Below are positions 25,411-34,501 of a stretch of 42,611 nt of DNA, in pieces. The notes beneath the pieces were generated by a model, which worked only from the letters and a program-made list of their open reading frames with translations, did no database searches and was not told the origin of the DNA. The position numbers and the translations under genes are program-made. Every line of letters starts with the position of its first letter. The first letter of the stretch is position 1. The stretch is from Saprospiraceae bacterium (GTDB lineage: Bacteria; Bacteroidota; Bacteroidia; Chitinophagales; Saprospiraceae), in the NCBI GenBank assembly GCA_030729925.1, contig JANQWK010000043.1:1-42611 (forward strand). Direction: 5' to 3'.

Positions 25411-26181
25411 TTAGCGGTCAAACCGATGTAACTTCAAGTCCTCGATGAGGTTGACCAATTTTTCCCCATAATAAGGATCTGTTGCGTACCCCGCTTTTTT
25501 CAATCCATGGGCCCAGGAAGTATAATCTTTGGAACCAAACCTGAACAAGCCTTTATAGCGGTCTTTTTTTAAAAAGTAACTATGGGCCTCGAACGAAGCC
25601 TCAGGACTAGCATAAATGCGAAAAAAATCCTTGTGAGAATCGTCCTCAAAATTGCTGCAGTGTCCGCGCTTGCAGGTTCTGGAAAAGCACTTGATCCCGA
25701 AGTGGTTATTGTTGTGTACAGCCAGTCTGCTTTCGCCCGCATTACTCTCCAACAAGCCCTGCGCTAAGGTTATACTCGCGGGAATACCGGATTTTTTCAT
25801 TTCGTTGACGGCCACCGACCAGTATTTTTCAATATACGCCTCTTGCTTTTGCCTTTTTTCCAGCACCTTGCCAGCTTCTGCCGAGGTAGCGAATCCTTTT
25901 TGGGTAAAAACCATATTTGAGTACGTATTTCCAAAATTACCCACCCCATTTTCAACCTCCGGCTCCGTTGTTCCGCCAAAAGGACGCGTGATGGAAGTAT
26001 TCAGCGCGGGACTCCATAAGGCGGTTCTCTTTTCTGTGGTCAAAATCGTGCGCCACCAACCGTATTCGCCGCTATTGCTGCGTATCACAAGATAAAAAGT
26101 AACGATGACGGCCACTTCAATCCAGTGCAGGATAACTTGAACCCGGAACCACTCCAATATATTTTTCAGGATGCGTTTCAT
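25411..26181 (-). CDS. Membrane-anchored glucosaminidase (GH73-type peptidoglycan hydrolase)
   Basis: A 256-residue protein: one transmembrane anchor at about 14-34 and an extracytoplasmic GH73 / Mannosyl-glycoprotein endo-beta-N-acetylglucosaminidase domain at about 120-255. The catalytic Glu is E145 in ITLAQGLLESNAGES. NHFGIKC, a Cys-rich segment (KCFSRTCKRGHC), FEAHSYFL and the C-terminal YAT-PYYGEKLVNLIEDLKL are typical of the family. It cleaves glycan strands during growth or turnover. It is convergent with the propeller gene (28 bp gap), with a good promoter-like pair upstream. Confidence 0.88.
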   Translation of the reverse strand: MKRILKNILEWFRVQVILHWIEVAVIVTFYLVIRSNSGEYGWWRTILTTEKRTALWSPALNTSITRPFGGTTEPEVENGVGNFGNTYSNMVFTQKGFATSAEAGKVLEKRQKQEAYIEKYWSVAVNEMKKSGIPASITLAQGLLESNAGESRLAVHNNNHFGIKCFSRTCKRGHCSNFEDDSHKDFFRIYASPEASFEAHSYFLKKDRYKGLFRFGSKDYTSWAHGLKKAGYATDPYYGEKLVNLIEDLKLHRFDR

Positions 26182-26203
26182 CGTTTTTTCCTTTAGGACT
26201 TCC

Positions 26204-26235
26204 CAAAGTTAGGTTTTTGTTTTGTTAAAAACAAT
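26204..26235 (-). promoter_or_regulatory. Candidate promoter of the glucosaminidase gene
   Basis: On the minus strand ATTG (26235-26232), a 20-bp spacer, and TAACTTTG (26211-26204) fit the Bacteroidota -33/-7 form, with one mismatch in the -33 box. The ATG at 26181 is about 23 bp downstream. Confidence 0.5.
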
Positions 26236-26276
26236 AAAAAACAAAAAGTTTTAAATTTATCTTTCTCTGACAAAAA

Positions 26277-26308
26277 TTAGCAATGTTAACATTCAGAATT
26301 TACCTTTG
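26277..26308 (+). promoter_or_regulatory. Candidate promoter of ompH
   Basis: TACCTTTG (26301-26308) matches the -7 box TAnnTTTG exactly. The -33 position, 20 bp upstream, is TTAG rather than TTTG. The gene starts 28 bp downstream. Confidence 0.35.
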
Positions 26309-26336
26309 TGAGATTGAAAGATAATTAATTACCACT

Positions 26337-26861
26337 ATGAAGAAAGTTATGTTTCCGGCGTTATTGCTGGTTGCCTTTATGTTTGGTTTCACAGAAATTG
26401 CTGCGCAGGGCAAATATGGCCATGTTAATTTGGGCAATTTGATTGCGGGAATGAACGAAACCAAGGCTGCGGATGCGGAGCTGGAGGCGCTGCAAAAGCA
26501 GATTGTTGCGAAGGGGGAGCAGATGGCTACTGCCTTCCAGGCAAAAGTGCAAAAATTTTATGAGGCTGCCAACTCTGGCACGATGGCTCCTGCGGAGCAG
26601 CAGAAGCAGCAGGCTGCGCTCGAGCAGGAGCAGCAGACAATTGTAGCTTACGAGCAAAGTTCTATGCAGCAGGTCAACCAAAAAAGGGCTGAGTTAATTG
26701 AGCCAATTGTTGAAAGAGCAAAAGCAGCTATTGCGCGGGTGGCCAAGGCTAACGGCTATGTTGCGATTTTTGACACCAGTGCGGTGTACAATGGTATTCT
26801 TTTTGCAGCAGAATCGGAGGATATTACCGATATGGTAAAAAAAGATTTGGGAATCGAGTAA
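26337..26861 (+). CDS. ompH: OmpH/Skp family periplasmic chaperone
   Basis: A 174-residue chaperone that holds unfolded outer-membrane proteins in the periplasm. Signal peptide about 1-23 (MKKVMFPALLLVAFMFGFTEIAAQ). YGHVNLGNLI opens the domain, a long coiled-coil tentacle (about 45-130, Gln/Glu/Ala-rich) follows, then AIARVAKANGYVAIFDTSAVYNGILFA closes the base. The length is normal. A promoter and a terminator flank it. Unlike many Bacteroidota, it is not directly beside bamA, which lies 4 kb away in this window. Confidence 0.9.
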   Translation: MKKVMFPALLLVAFMFGFTEIAAQGKYGHVNLGNLIAGMNETKAADAELEALQKQIVAKGEQMATAFQAKVQKFYEAANSGTMAPAEQQKQQAALEQEQQTIVAYEQSSMQQVNQKRAELIEPIVERAKAAIARVAKANGYVAIFDTSAVYNGILFAAESEDITDMVKKDLGIE

Positions 26862-26874
26862 CCCATTTTGTCAT

Positions 26875-26920
26875 AAAGGGGGTTCTTATGCTTATCAAAG
26901 CAGGTATTGGAACCCTCTTT
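26875..26920 (+). terminator. Terminator-like stem-loop after ompH
   Basis: AAAGGGGGTTC (26875-26885) pairs with GAACCCTCTTT (26910-26920) with one mismatch, around a 24-nt loop, followed by T-rich sequence. It lies between the ompH stop and the convergent protease stop and may serve ompH. Confidence 0.5.
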
Positions 26921-26938
26921 GCATTCTTTTTGGGGCTT

Positions 26939-28084
26939 TCACTTTAAGCTTCGGGTCATTCGTATAAATTGATCTACCATTCCCATATCCAGAACACCAA
27001 TCAGTTCATCTTCTTTTTTTACCAATAAAATAGGTACCTGATGGGTACGCATGACATTGAATGCCTCATGTAGGGAATCTGAAGATTGGACTTCCACCAG
27101 GGTGGTATTTTGGATGTCCGCGATTTCTGTGAGATCGTTCAAGCTGGCATTTTTGTTTGCTTCGAACAACATTTTGTCGCTTACCCATCCGGTGGGTTTG
27201 CCTTGATATTCATCCCATACGATAAAATATTTTTCCAGGCCGTGTGGGATCAGCTGCAGCATTTCGGGGATATGCCAGCTATCGGGAACCAGGGTATAAG
27301 AGGTTCTTACCAAATCATTGACGGTCGTCCTGGAAAGAGCGTCCTCCATTTTAACATAATTATACTCACCGGCAGCCGTTGAAAAAACGAACACTCCGAT
27401 CATAGCGGTGATGATATTGCCATTGGCAATACCATAAAGTCCTAGAACAATTGCGAGTAGTTGGCCTGTTCTTGCTGCGATGCGGGTAGCTTGCAATCGG
27501 TTGAGGCGCATGGATAGTAGGGCGCGGAAAATCCTTCCTCCATCAAGTGGAAACGCGGGAAGCAGGTTGAATAAGGCAAGTGCGGCATTGAGTCCGATGA
27601 GGCCGACAACATAGTAATCGAATTGGCTTAAGCCTGCGGCAAAAGTATTACTTTGGGGATTAACGACAAGGTAAAGCAGGTCGAGGAACTGGCTTTTTTT
27701 GATATCTCCTTGGAGCAGGACATAAACGGAGAGTAGGAGAATGATTCCGACATTGACCAGGGGGCCTGCGAGGGCTACCCAAAACTCCTGCAGGGGTTTT
27801 TCCGGCATGCGATCCAGGCGAGCTACTCCTCCAATGGGTGACAGGATAATATCCAGCGTTTTTACCCCATATTTTCTCGCGGTCAGGGCATGACCGAACT
27901 CATGCAGCATGACGCAGAAAAAGATGGACAGCACGAATAAGGTCTGCCAGAAAAGCATCTGAGGATCAAATTGCCCGGTTTTGTCATATACCACGTAGAG
28001 GATCCAAAGCACGATGAGTCCGAATGTCCAATGAACTTCTACCGGAATACCAAAAAATCGGGCAATTTGAAATGATCCTTTCAT
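26939..28084 (-). CDS. Site-2 protease family (M50) membrane metalloprotease with CBS domains
   Basis: A 381-residue intramembrane zinc protease. The zinc site HEFGH is H61, E62, H65, and the third ligand is D181 in NLLPAFPLDGG. About six transmembrane segments occupy residues 18-235. The C-terminal ~140 residues carry two CBS motifs (TLVEVQSSDSLHEAFNVMRTHQVPILLV...ELIGVLDMGMV), which usually bind adenine nucleotides. Such proteins cleave membrane-anchored regulators or signal remnants. It is the last gene of an operon with the aminotransferase (3-bp gap) and acyl-CoA dehydrogenase, an unusual association. Confidence 0.92.
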   Translation of the reverse strand: MKGSFQIARFFGIPVEVHWTFGLIVLWILYVVYDKTGQFDPQMLFWQTLFVLSIFFCVMLHEFGHALTARKYGVKTLDIILSPIGGVARLDRMPEKPLQEFWVALAGPLVNVGIILLLSVYVLLQGDIKKSQFLDLLYLVVNPQSNTFAAGLSQFDYYVVGLIGLNAALALFNLLPAFPLDGGRIFRALLSMRLNRLQATRIAARTGQLLAIVLGLYGIANGNIITAMIGVFVFSTAAGEYNYVKMEDALSRTTVNDLVRTSYTLVPDSWHIPEMLQLIPHGLEKYFIVWDEYQGKPTGWVSDKMLFEANKNASLNDLTEIADIQNTTLVEVQSSDSLHEAFNVMRTHQVPILLVKKEDELIGVLDMGMVDQFIRMTRSLK

Positions 28085-28087
28085 GGG

Positions 28088-29200
28088 TTAAGTGAGTTGA
28101 TGCAATGCAGACAACAACATATTGATATGGTTTTTGTTGCTGCCCTCTCCCATGAGGCCGATGCGCCATATTTTTCCGGCAAACTTACCAAGCCCTCCTC
28201 CCACTTCGATGCCATATTCGTTGAGCAGTCGTGTTCTCAGCGTAGCTTCATCCAAGCTATCGGGGACTTTGACGGCATTCAGCATGGGTAGGCGATACCC
28301 TTCGGGAACAATAAACTCGAATCCCATCGCTTCCAGGCCGCTTTTCAGCAGCAGGTGGTTTTCCCAATGTCTGGCAAAGCGCTTGTCGAGGCCCTCCTCC
28401 ATGACCAGCCGATAAGCCTCACGCAGGGCGAACATGGCTGATACGGGGGCAGTATGGTGATATGCCCTTTTGGCTCCTTCCCAATAATTTTTCACTAGGC
28501 TCAAGTCCAGGAACCAGCTCTGCACTTTGGACTTTCGGTTATCCAGCGCCTGCACGGCTTTTTCGCTGAAAGACACGGGAGAAAGACCCGGGGGCGCGCT
28601 CAGGCATTTTTGGGAACCGGAATAAATAGCATCAATGCCCCATTCGTCCACTTTGAGATCTGTTCCGCAATAAGAAGTCACGGCGTCCACCACAAACAAT
28701 GCTCCCGCATCCCGCACCATCTTGCTGATAGCTTCCAGGGGTTGGAGTACCCCGGTAGAAGTTTCGGCATGCACAATAGCGAGTAACTTTGGGCTGGAAC
28801 GTTCCAGAACGGCCTTTACCTGTTCCGGATCAATAGCGGTTCCCCATTCGGCTTCTATAGTGATCACTTTTGCGCCACAGCGCGTAGCAATATCTACCAT
28901 TCGGGTACCAAAGACCCCATGCACGCAAATCACCACTTCATCTCCGGGTTCGATCAGGTTGACCAGACAGGTCTCCATACCGGCTGTACCCGGGGCAGAA
29001 ACTACGAAAGTCAGGTGGTTACGGGTTTGGAAAGTATGTTGGACCATAACTTTGATATCCTCCATGACTTCCAGAAAATAGGGGTCTAGGTGTCCGATCA
29101 GGGGAGAAGCCATAGCTTTCAGCACCCTGGGGTGAGCGTTACTGGGGCCGGGGCCCATCAGGATCCGGTCATTGCTGTTGAGTTCTTCGTTCCAGGCCAT
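28088..29200 (-). CDS. Class V (PLP) aminotransferase, alanine-glyoxylate/serine-pyruvate type
   Basis: A 370-residue PLP enzyme that most resembles alanine-glyoxylate and serine-pyruvate aminotransferases. The PLP Lys is K198 in YSGSQKCLSAPPG, with SAPGTAGMET and HAETSTGV at the PLP and substrate sites and FVVDAVTSYCG ahead of it. The C-terminal GLGKFAGKIWRIGLMGEG is typical. The substrate pair cannot be fixed from sequence. It starts 4 bp after the acyl-CoA dehydrogenase stop, and the M50 gene starts 3 bp after its own stop, so the three form one transcript. Confidence 0.9.
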   Translation of the reverse strand: MAWNEELNSNDRILMGPGPSNAHPRVLKAMASPLIGHLDPYFLEVMEDIKVMVQHTFQTRNHLTFVVSAPGTAGMETCLVNLIEPGDEVVICVHGVFGTRMVDIATRCGAKVITIEAEWGTAIDPEQVKAVLERSSPKLLAIVHAETSTGVLQPLEAISKMVRDAGALFVVDAVTSYCGTDLKVDEWGIDAIYSGSQKCLSAPPGLSPVSFSEKAVQALDNRKSKVQSWFLDLSLVKNYWEGAKRAYHHTAPVSAMFALREAYRLVMEEGLDKRFARHWENHLLLKSGLEAMGFEFIVPEGYRLPMLNAVKVPDSLDEATLRTRLLNEYGIEVGGGLGKFAGKIWRIGLMGEGSNKNHINMLLSALHQLT

Positions 29201-29204
29201 AAGG

Positions 29205-30344
29205 TTAACTAAGTATTTGTCGTGAAATTACAATTTTTTGGATCTCTGAGGTACCCTCATAGATTTGGGTAATTTTGGCATCTCTGAACAGCCTTTCCAC
29301 GTGATACTCTTTGACGAACCCGTATCCGCCATGGATTTGAACCGCCTCCGTTGCTGCCTTCATGGCTACTTCAGAGGCGTAATATTTGGCCATAGCACTG
29401 GCCATGGCATAATCTTGTTCTGCATCTTTGAGCATAGCCGCTTTATACACCAGCAAGCGTGCTGCTTCTACCTCGGTAGCCATTTCGGCGAGTTTGAAAG
29501 CGATAGCTTGGTGCTGAGCAATAGGTTTGCCGAAAGTTTCCCTTTCTTTGGAATACTGCAGCGCCAGTTCCAGCGATCCGGCTGCAATGCCGAGTGCCTG
29601 GGCGGCTATACCGATGCGTCCCCCCTCGAGGGTTTTCATCGCAAATTTAAATCCAAAGCCATCCTCTCCGATTCGATTGGATTTGGGAACTTTCACATCA
29701 TTGTACATAATCGTATGCGTATCGGAGGATCGGATACCGAGTTTGTCCTCTTTAGCACCTATCGTGACCCCGGGCCAGCTCGTTTCGACGATAAAGGCAT
29801 TAATACCCCGGTGACCTTTTTCCCGATCGGTTTGAGCGATGACCAGATGGACGCTGGAAGTACCACCATTGGTAATCCAGTTTTTGGTTCCATTCAGGAG
29901 ATAATAATCGCCCATATCCACTGCCGTCGTTTGTTGGCTGGTCGCATCGCTGCCTGCCTCTGGTTCAGACAGACAAAAAGATCCGATCCATTCTCCGGAG
30001 GTTAATTTAGGCAAATAATGTTGTTTCTGTGCTTCCGTTCCGTAGGTTTCGATACCCCAGCATACCAAAGAATTATTGACCGACATAATCACCGAGCAGG
30101 AGTTATCCACTTTGGAAATCTCTTCCATGGCAATGACATAGGCCAAGGTATCCATTCCGCCGCCGCCATAAGCCGGATCTGACATCATGCCGAGGAAGCC
30201 CAGCTCTGCCATTTTTTTCACCTGATCCTTGGGGTAGGCCATTGTTGAATCCCTTTCAATAACTCCGGGTTTCAAGTCTTTTTGGGCAAACTCCCGGGCT
30301 GCCTCCTGTACCGCCAGGTGTTCTTCCTTGAGTTCGAAAATCAT
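29205..30344 (-). CDS. Acyl-CoA dehydrogenase (short/medium-chain type)
   Basis: A 379-residue flavoenzyme of normal size for short- or medium-chain acyl-CoA dehydrogenases. Motifs: SFCLSEPEAGSDA (FAD/substrate), GLPW-less GIRSSDTHTIMYNDVKVP in the middle domain, and the catalytic base E363 in IYEGTSEIQ. Start: ATG at 30344. It heads the three-gene minus-strand operon with the aminotransferase and the M50 protease. Its leader holds AGCGAATTTACGCT, nearly identical to the palindromes upstream of the other acyl-CoA dehydrogenase of this window. Exact substrate chain length is inferred only from length. Confidence 0.95.
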   Translation of the reverse strand: MIFELKEEHLAVQEAAREFAQKDLKPGVIERDSTMAYPKDQVKKMAELGFLGMMSDPAYGGGGMDTLAYVIAMEEISKVDNSCSVIMSVNNSLVCWGIETYGTEAQKQHYLPKLTSGEWIGSFCLSEPEAGSDATSQQTTAVDMGDYYLLNGTKNWITNGGTSSVHLVIAQTDREKGHRGINAFIVETSWPGVTIGAKEDKLGIRSSDTHTIMYNDVKVPKSNRIGEDGFGFKFAMKTLEGGRIGIAAQALGIAAGSLELALQYSKERETFGKPIAQHQAIAFKLAEMATEVEAARLLVYKAAMLKDAEQDYAMASAMAKYYASEVAMKAATEAVQIHGGYGFVKEYHVERLFRDAKITQIYEGTSEIQKIVISRQILS

Positions 30345-30376
30345 ATGTTTGTTTATTTGGTTATAAAATAGAGCAA

Positions 30377-30390
30377 AGCGAATTTACGCT
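30377..30390. promoter_or_regulatory. Candidate operator AGCGAATTTACGCT upstream of acyl-CoA dehydrogenase
   Basis: Matches AGCGAATTTTCGCT at 7587-7600 at 13 of 14 positions and lies 33-46 bp before the ATG, a similar position. The single change breaks one base pair of the inverted repeat. Confidence 0.4.
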
Positions 30391-30416
30391 TTTTTGGAGA
30401 TATTTGGGTTGTACTT

Positions 30417-30433
30417 TACCCTGGTGCAGGGTA
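30417..30433. promoter_or_regulatory. Short perfect inverted repeat TACCCTGGTGCAGGGTA
   Basis: Arms TACCCTG / CAGGGTA with a 3-nt centre, about 75 bp upstream of the acyl-CoA dehydrogenase start. It may be another operator; no second copy was seen. Confidence 0.2.
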
Positions 30434-30616
30434 AAACTATAACTCCAGAAAAATCGAGGAATAGCTCCTATCAATACCTGAAAATTGGCAAAAAGTTCTT
30501 TGTCCCCACTAGTTTATCATCAGGTGTCCAACAACCCGAATGAATGTACCCTATGGGCGCCTGGGTTTATCAGGAGGGCTTTTGTAGGGAAATTCGGGGG
30601 TGAAAAATGAATTAAA
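30434..30616. other. Non-coding stretch before the palindromic repeat
   Basis: Part of the 494-bp spacer between the acyl-CoA dehydrogenase start and the bamA stop. Apart from the operator-like sites, the repeat copy and the terminator listed separately, I see no gene or clear signal here. Confidence 0.4.
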
Positions 30617-30716
30617 TTGTTTGTTATCAATAAGTTAAATCTCAGGTGCAAGGCACCTTAAAGTGCCTTGCACCTGAGATACCCTTATTAATACCTCGGG
30701 ATCCCAAAAAGTAACC
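30617..30716 (-). repeat. Dispersed palindromic intergenic repeat, copy 2 (reverse orientation)
   Basis: Read on the minus strand it has GGTTACTTTTTGGG, GAGGTATTAATAAGGGTA, the double-hairpin core (plus-strand 30639-30680, 20 of 21 bp paired), and TATTGATAAC at the right. It shares the CACTTT variant in hairpin 1 with the copy at 42.5 kb. It lies between the bamA terminator and the acyl-CoA dehydrogenase promoter region. Confidence 0.85.
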
Positions 30717-30770
30717 TCATGGGAGAGCTGTTTCAATATGCGGGGGATGGAAAGGTCTATGGTACGGTAA

Positions 30771-30821
30771 AACAAAAGCGCGTTATACCGGCCCTAAAGA
30801 ACGGCATAACGCGCTTTTGTT
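30771..30821 (-). terminator. Rho-independent terminator after bamA
   Basis: Perfect 16-bp arms AACAAAAGCGCGTTAT (30771-30786) and ATAACGCGCTTTTGTT (30806-30821) around a 19-nt loop, 18 bp past the bamA stop. On the minus strand the stem ends in a T-rich tract. Confidence 0.85.
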
Positions 30822-30838
30822 CAAAGTCAAAAGGCCTG

Positions 30839-33466
30839 TTACTCGGGTTCGAAACCGAGAATAATATTGAAGTCGCCCAGGTTTTGTAAGGTTCTTGGGC
30901 CGCCCTTGTCGAATCCGATACCATAATCGAATCCGAGTGTACCGAACATCGGTAGGAACACCCTCAGACCCAAACCTGCTGAGCGTTTGACATCGAAGGG
31001 ATTGAAATCTCTGAATTCGCGCCAGGCATTACCTCCCTGAACAAAAGCCAGGACATAGATGGTCGAGGTTGGATTCAAAGACAAGGGGTATCGCAATTCC
31101 ATGGTAAATTTATCGAATATAGGAGTAGAAAGGGTAGGGCTATTGGCAAGTGCCGGGTTTTCCCGATTGTTTTCGAGATCCTCTATTTCGTATCCTCGCA
31201 TGGAGATGATATCTACCCCTGCAAAACCGAACTGTTGGTTATTGATACCATCGCCACCGAGTTGGAACCGTTCGAAGGGGGAAGTACCGATATCTTTGTT
31301 GTAGTATCCCAACATTCCAATTTTAGCCTGGGCTTTAAATACCAGTTTTCCAACGAGGGTTGCATACCACTCTGCATCGAAGCGCCATTTGTGGTATTCC
31401 AGGAAGCGGAACCGCTCGTTTGTAGGTTCGTCGGCGTACTCTCTGTTTTTGTTAAACAAAGAGTAGGGGGGGGTAAACTGCACAGACAAAGAGATCAAAG
31501 AACCCTCTTTCGGGAACAGGGGATCATTGATGGTATTTCTGGCAAAAGTTTGTTTGATACTGAAATTGTTGTAGTTGCCATCCACAACCACATCTCCGTT
31601 GTCGGTGCGGAAAAGACCTCTTGCCCAATTGTTCAGGTACAGCGTTTGTACATTAATGGCGGTGCTCGAAATAAAGTTGTCATCCGGCCATTTCAAACGC
31701 GTACCTACGCTGACAGACCCTTGAACGATATTGAATCGCTGGTAGCTTAGGGTATTTCTGAGTCCGAAAGCGAAGCGGTTATAAAAACCGGCTACGGTTA
31801 GAGAAGTCGGTTTTTTACCCCCAAGCCAGGGTTCGGTCAGAGATACGTTGTAAGACTGGAAGAAATCCCCGTTGGTTTGTCCGCGGATAGATAATCGTTG
31901 GCCATCCCCTTGGGGGAGTGGTCTCCAGGCACTTTTTTTGAAAATATTGCGCATGGAGAAGTTATTGAACGACACGCCCAGCGTACCGATAACCCGCCGG
32001 TTTCCGCCCCATCCTGCTGAAAGTTCCAACTGGTCTGAGGGTCTTTCCTCCACGCCATATTCTATATCTACGGTACCGCGTTGTGGGTTTACCGGAGTAT
32101 TGATGTTGAGGTTTTCCGGGTTAAAATAACCCAGGTTAACAATTTCCCGTTGTGAGCGGATAATGTCGGAACGGCTAAATTTTGCCGCAGGCAGCGTACG
32201 CAACTCCCGTCTGACCACGTGTTCGTGGGTGCGGTCATTCCCATTGATGATCACCTTATCAATGGTCGCCTGTGGCCCCTCGAACATGCGCAGTTCGAGA
32301 TCTATGGAATCCTCTGTTATCGCCACTTCAATAGGATCAACGCTGAAAAACAAATAACCGTCGTCCATATACAGCGTACTCACATCTCGGCCATCCTGGC
32401 TAAACTTGAGGCGCGTTTCCAACAATTCCTGATTATAGATATCCCCCTTTTTGATACCCAGTACCTCGGAAAGGTATTCGGACTCGTACAGGGAATTTCC
32501 TTTCCAGCGGATATCGCGGAAATAATAGCGATTTCCCTCTTCCACATTGATGGCCAGCATGAGTTCGCCATCCTCGGTGCGCCAAGTGGAGTCACCCAAA
32601 ATCCGGGCATCGCGGTAACCATTTTTATTAAAATAGGCGAGAATACTTTCCTTATCGGTTTCAAACTCGGAGCGGACGAATTTGGATGCAGCAAACAAGC
32701 GTTTTTTCTGTTTGGTGTTCTTCATCTCTTTCATCAACTTTTTCTCCTTCATATTTTCCACCCCGTTGAACACGATATTCTCGATCTTGATTTTGGGGCC
32801 TCTGTCCACATGAAATACCAGTCGAACCGAATTGATCCGAACGGTATCTACAAGCTCTTCGACCTCCACATTGGCATCCAGGAAACCCTTTTCTATGTAG
32901 TACCCCTCAATAGCCTCTGCGGCATTGACTTTGGTGTTTTCGGTCACGATCCCCCCCTTCAGCAGGAAGCGATCCAGTTTTTCATTCAGATCATCGTGGA
33001 CTCCCTTTTTGGCACCGTCGAAGGTATGGCCTGAGAGGCGGGGTCTTTCCTGGACGGCGATTTGCAGAAACACCACATCCCCGATGATTCGTTCTTTGTA
33101 CACTTGCACATCGGTAAACAAGCGCAGCTTCCAGAGCGCTTTAATCGCCTTCTGGATGGCCGGGCCTGGCAGTCTTACTTTGTCTCCGACCTTAAGTCCG
33201 CTCACCCCGATGATAGCATTATCATCGCTATAACTTGCGCCGGTAATGGTAATCCCTCCGATTTCATAATCCTTAGGCTCTGCATAGGAAAAAACCGGAA
33301 TACTATCTGTGTTTTGCGCTTGCGCAAAAACTGCGACAAACATACCGCAGGCAATAAAAAATAACTTTTTCAACACGATTCGAGGTTGTATCAAGGGTAA
33401 AAATGTTGTCGTTTTCTGGTTGAAGCATGAAGCCCCTTTCGGGTGCCTGTCGCTGTTACAATTCAT
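30839..33466 (-). CDS. bamA: Outer membrane protein assembly factor BamA
   Basis: Outer-membrane insertase of up to 875 residues. Signal-like segment LKKLFFIACGMFVAVFAQAQ, about five POTRA domains (about 65-480; for example ITGASYSDDNAIIGVSGLKVGDKV and IDKVIINGNDRTHEHVVRRELRTLPAAKFSRSDI), then a C-terminal beta barrel with the loop 6 motif MRGYE (VRGF/Y equivalent). The ATG at 33466 puts 30 residues before the signal peptide. A GTG at 33376 directly before LKKLFF would give a normal N-terminus and is likely the real start; the longer coordinate is kept because no ribosome-binding site decides. It follows uppS by 76 bp on the same strand. Confidence 0.94.
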   Translation of the reverse strand: MNCNSDRHPKGASCFNQKTTTFLPLIQPRIVLKKLFFIACGMFVAVFAQAQNTDSIPVFSYAEPKDYEIGGITITGASYSDDNAIIGVSGLKVGDKVRLPGPAIQKAIKALWKLRLFTDVQVYKERIIGDVVFLQIAVQERPRLSGHTFDGAKKGVHDDLNEKLDRFLLKGGIVTENTKVNAAEAIEGYYIEKGFLDANVEVEELVDTVRINSVRLVFHVDRGPKIKIENIVFNGVENMKEKKLMKEMKNTKQKKRLFAASKFVRSEFETDKESILAYFNKNGYRDARILGDSTWRTEDGELMLAINVEEGNRYYFRDIRWKGNSLYESEYLSEVLGIKKGDIYNQELLETRLKFSQDGRDVSTLYMDDGYLFFSVDPIEVAITEDSIDLELRMFEGPQATIDKVIINGNDRTHEHVVRRELRTLPAAKFSRSDIIRSQREIVNLGYFNPENLNINTPVNPQRGTVDIEYGVEERPSDQLELSAGWGGNRRVIGTLGVSFNNFSMRNIFKKSAWRPLPQGDGQRLSIRGQTNGDFFQSYNVSLTEPWLGGKKPTSLTVAGFYNRFAFGLRNTLSYQRFNIVQGSVSVGTRLKWPDDNFISSTAINVQTLYLNNWARGLFRTDNGDVVVDGNYNNFSIKQTFARNTINDPLFPKEGSLISLSVQFTPPYSLFNKNREYADEPTNERFRFLEYHKWRFDAEWYATLVGKLVFKAQAKIGMLGYYNKDIGTSPFERFQLGGDGINNQQFGFAGVDIISMRGYEIEDLENNRENPALANSPTLSTPIFDKFTMELRYPLSLNPTSTIYVLAFVQGGNAWREFRDFNPFDVKRSAGLGLRVFLPMFGTLGFDYGIGFDKGGPRTLQNLGDFNIILGFEPE

Positions 33467-33542
33467 GGTGTATGCTCTTCTTCAAGGTGTTTTGTAAAAC
33501 AAAAAAGGTTGTATGCTGCTGCTTTGGCAGCAAAAAAGAAGT

Positions 33543-34286
33543 TTAAGGCAGAAGCTGATCACTCGTCTTACCAAACCTTCGTTCGCGTTGTTGGTATGCC
33601 ACAATTGCCTGATAAAGATCGGATTTACCAAAATCAGGCCAAAATACAGGCGTAAAATACAACTCGGTATATGCCATTTGCCATAATAAAAAATTACTGA
33701 TCCTCGACTCGCCGCTGGTTCGGATCAACAGTTCCGGATCCGGCATCCCTGCGGTGCTGAGGTATTTGGCAATAAGTTCATCGTCAATATCTTCTGGTCG
33801 GATAGTAGCGTTGGCCACTTTGTGTGCTATGGTGCGGGTTGCCTGCAAGATGTCCCATTTGCCGCTGTAGTTAAGGGCAAGATTCAGGGTCATGCGTTGG
33901 TTATTTCGGGTACTTTCTATGCTTTTCAGCAGGGTTTCGTAGGTAGCAGCAGGTAACTTTTCCACTGCTCCGATAGCATTCAGCCGAACATCGTTTTTGA
34001 GTAGGGTACTGAGTTCCTGGTGCAGGGTCTCTACCAGGAGGGTCATTAAAGCACTGACTTCCAGCTTGGGGCGCTTCCAGTTTTCGGTTGAAAAAGCATA
34101 TAAGGTAAGGTATTCAATACCAAGCTCCGCTGCAGCTTCTGTGGTCTCTCTGACGGCTCTAACCCCATTTTTATGGCCAAATACCCGGGGTTTGCCATGC
34201 TGCTTTGCCCAGCGACCATTGCCATCCATGATTACGGCGACGTGTCGGGGCAATTTGTCCAGATCTATTTCCGATTTAATATCCAT
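33543..34286 (-). CDS. uppS: Isoprenyl transferase (undecaprenyl diphosphate synthase)
   Basis: A 247-residue cis-prenyltransferase that makes undecaprenyl diphosphate, the lipid carrier for peptidoglycan and other glycans. The catalytic Asp is D21 in VIMDGNGRWAKQHGKPR. YLTLYAFSTENWKRP and the C-terminal PDPELLIRTSGESRISNFLLWQMAYTELYF are fully characteristic. Length is normal. The uppS-bamA order is common in Bacteroidota. Confidence 0.97.
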   Translation of the reverse strand: MDIKSEIDLDKLPRHVAVIMDGNGRWAKQHGKPRVFGHKNGVRAVRETTEAAAELGIEYLTLYAFSTENWKRPKLEVSALMTLLVETLHQELSTLLKNDVRLNAIGAVEKLPAATYETLLKSIESTRNNQRMTLNLALNYSGKWDILQATRTIAHKVANATIRPEDIDDELIAKYLSTAGMPDPELLIRTSGESRISNFLLWQMAYTELYFTPVFWPDFGKSDLYQAIVAYQQRERRFGKTSDQLLP

Positions 34287-34501
34287 TACCTGATCTTAGG
34301 TGCTTACGGGTTTTCCGGATGGGAAAAGGATACCTCCGGAAAAAATTCTGACAAAATTAAGAAAAAGAAAAGGAAAATGAATTCCTGGGGTATTTTTGAA
34401 AGCAGGATAATTAATTTTGTTTGTCAATTTTTGACAACCCTTTCTGAAAATCAGCTGATCAGCGAGGTTAAGAGGGGATTGGATCATACAAAAGTACCTA
34501 C

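Noticed and set aside
32219-33034. A 271-codon open frame opposite bamA
   Set aside because: Antisense shadow of the POTRA region; no supporting features.
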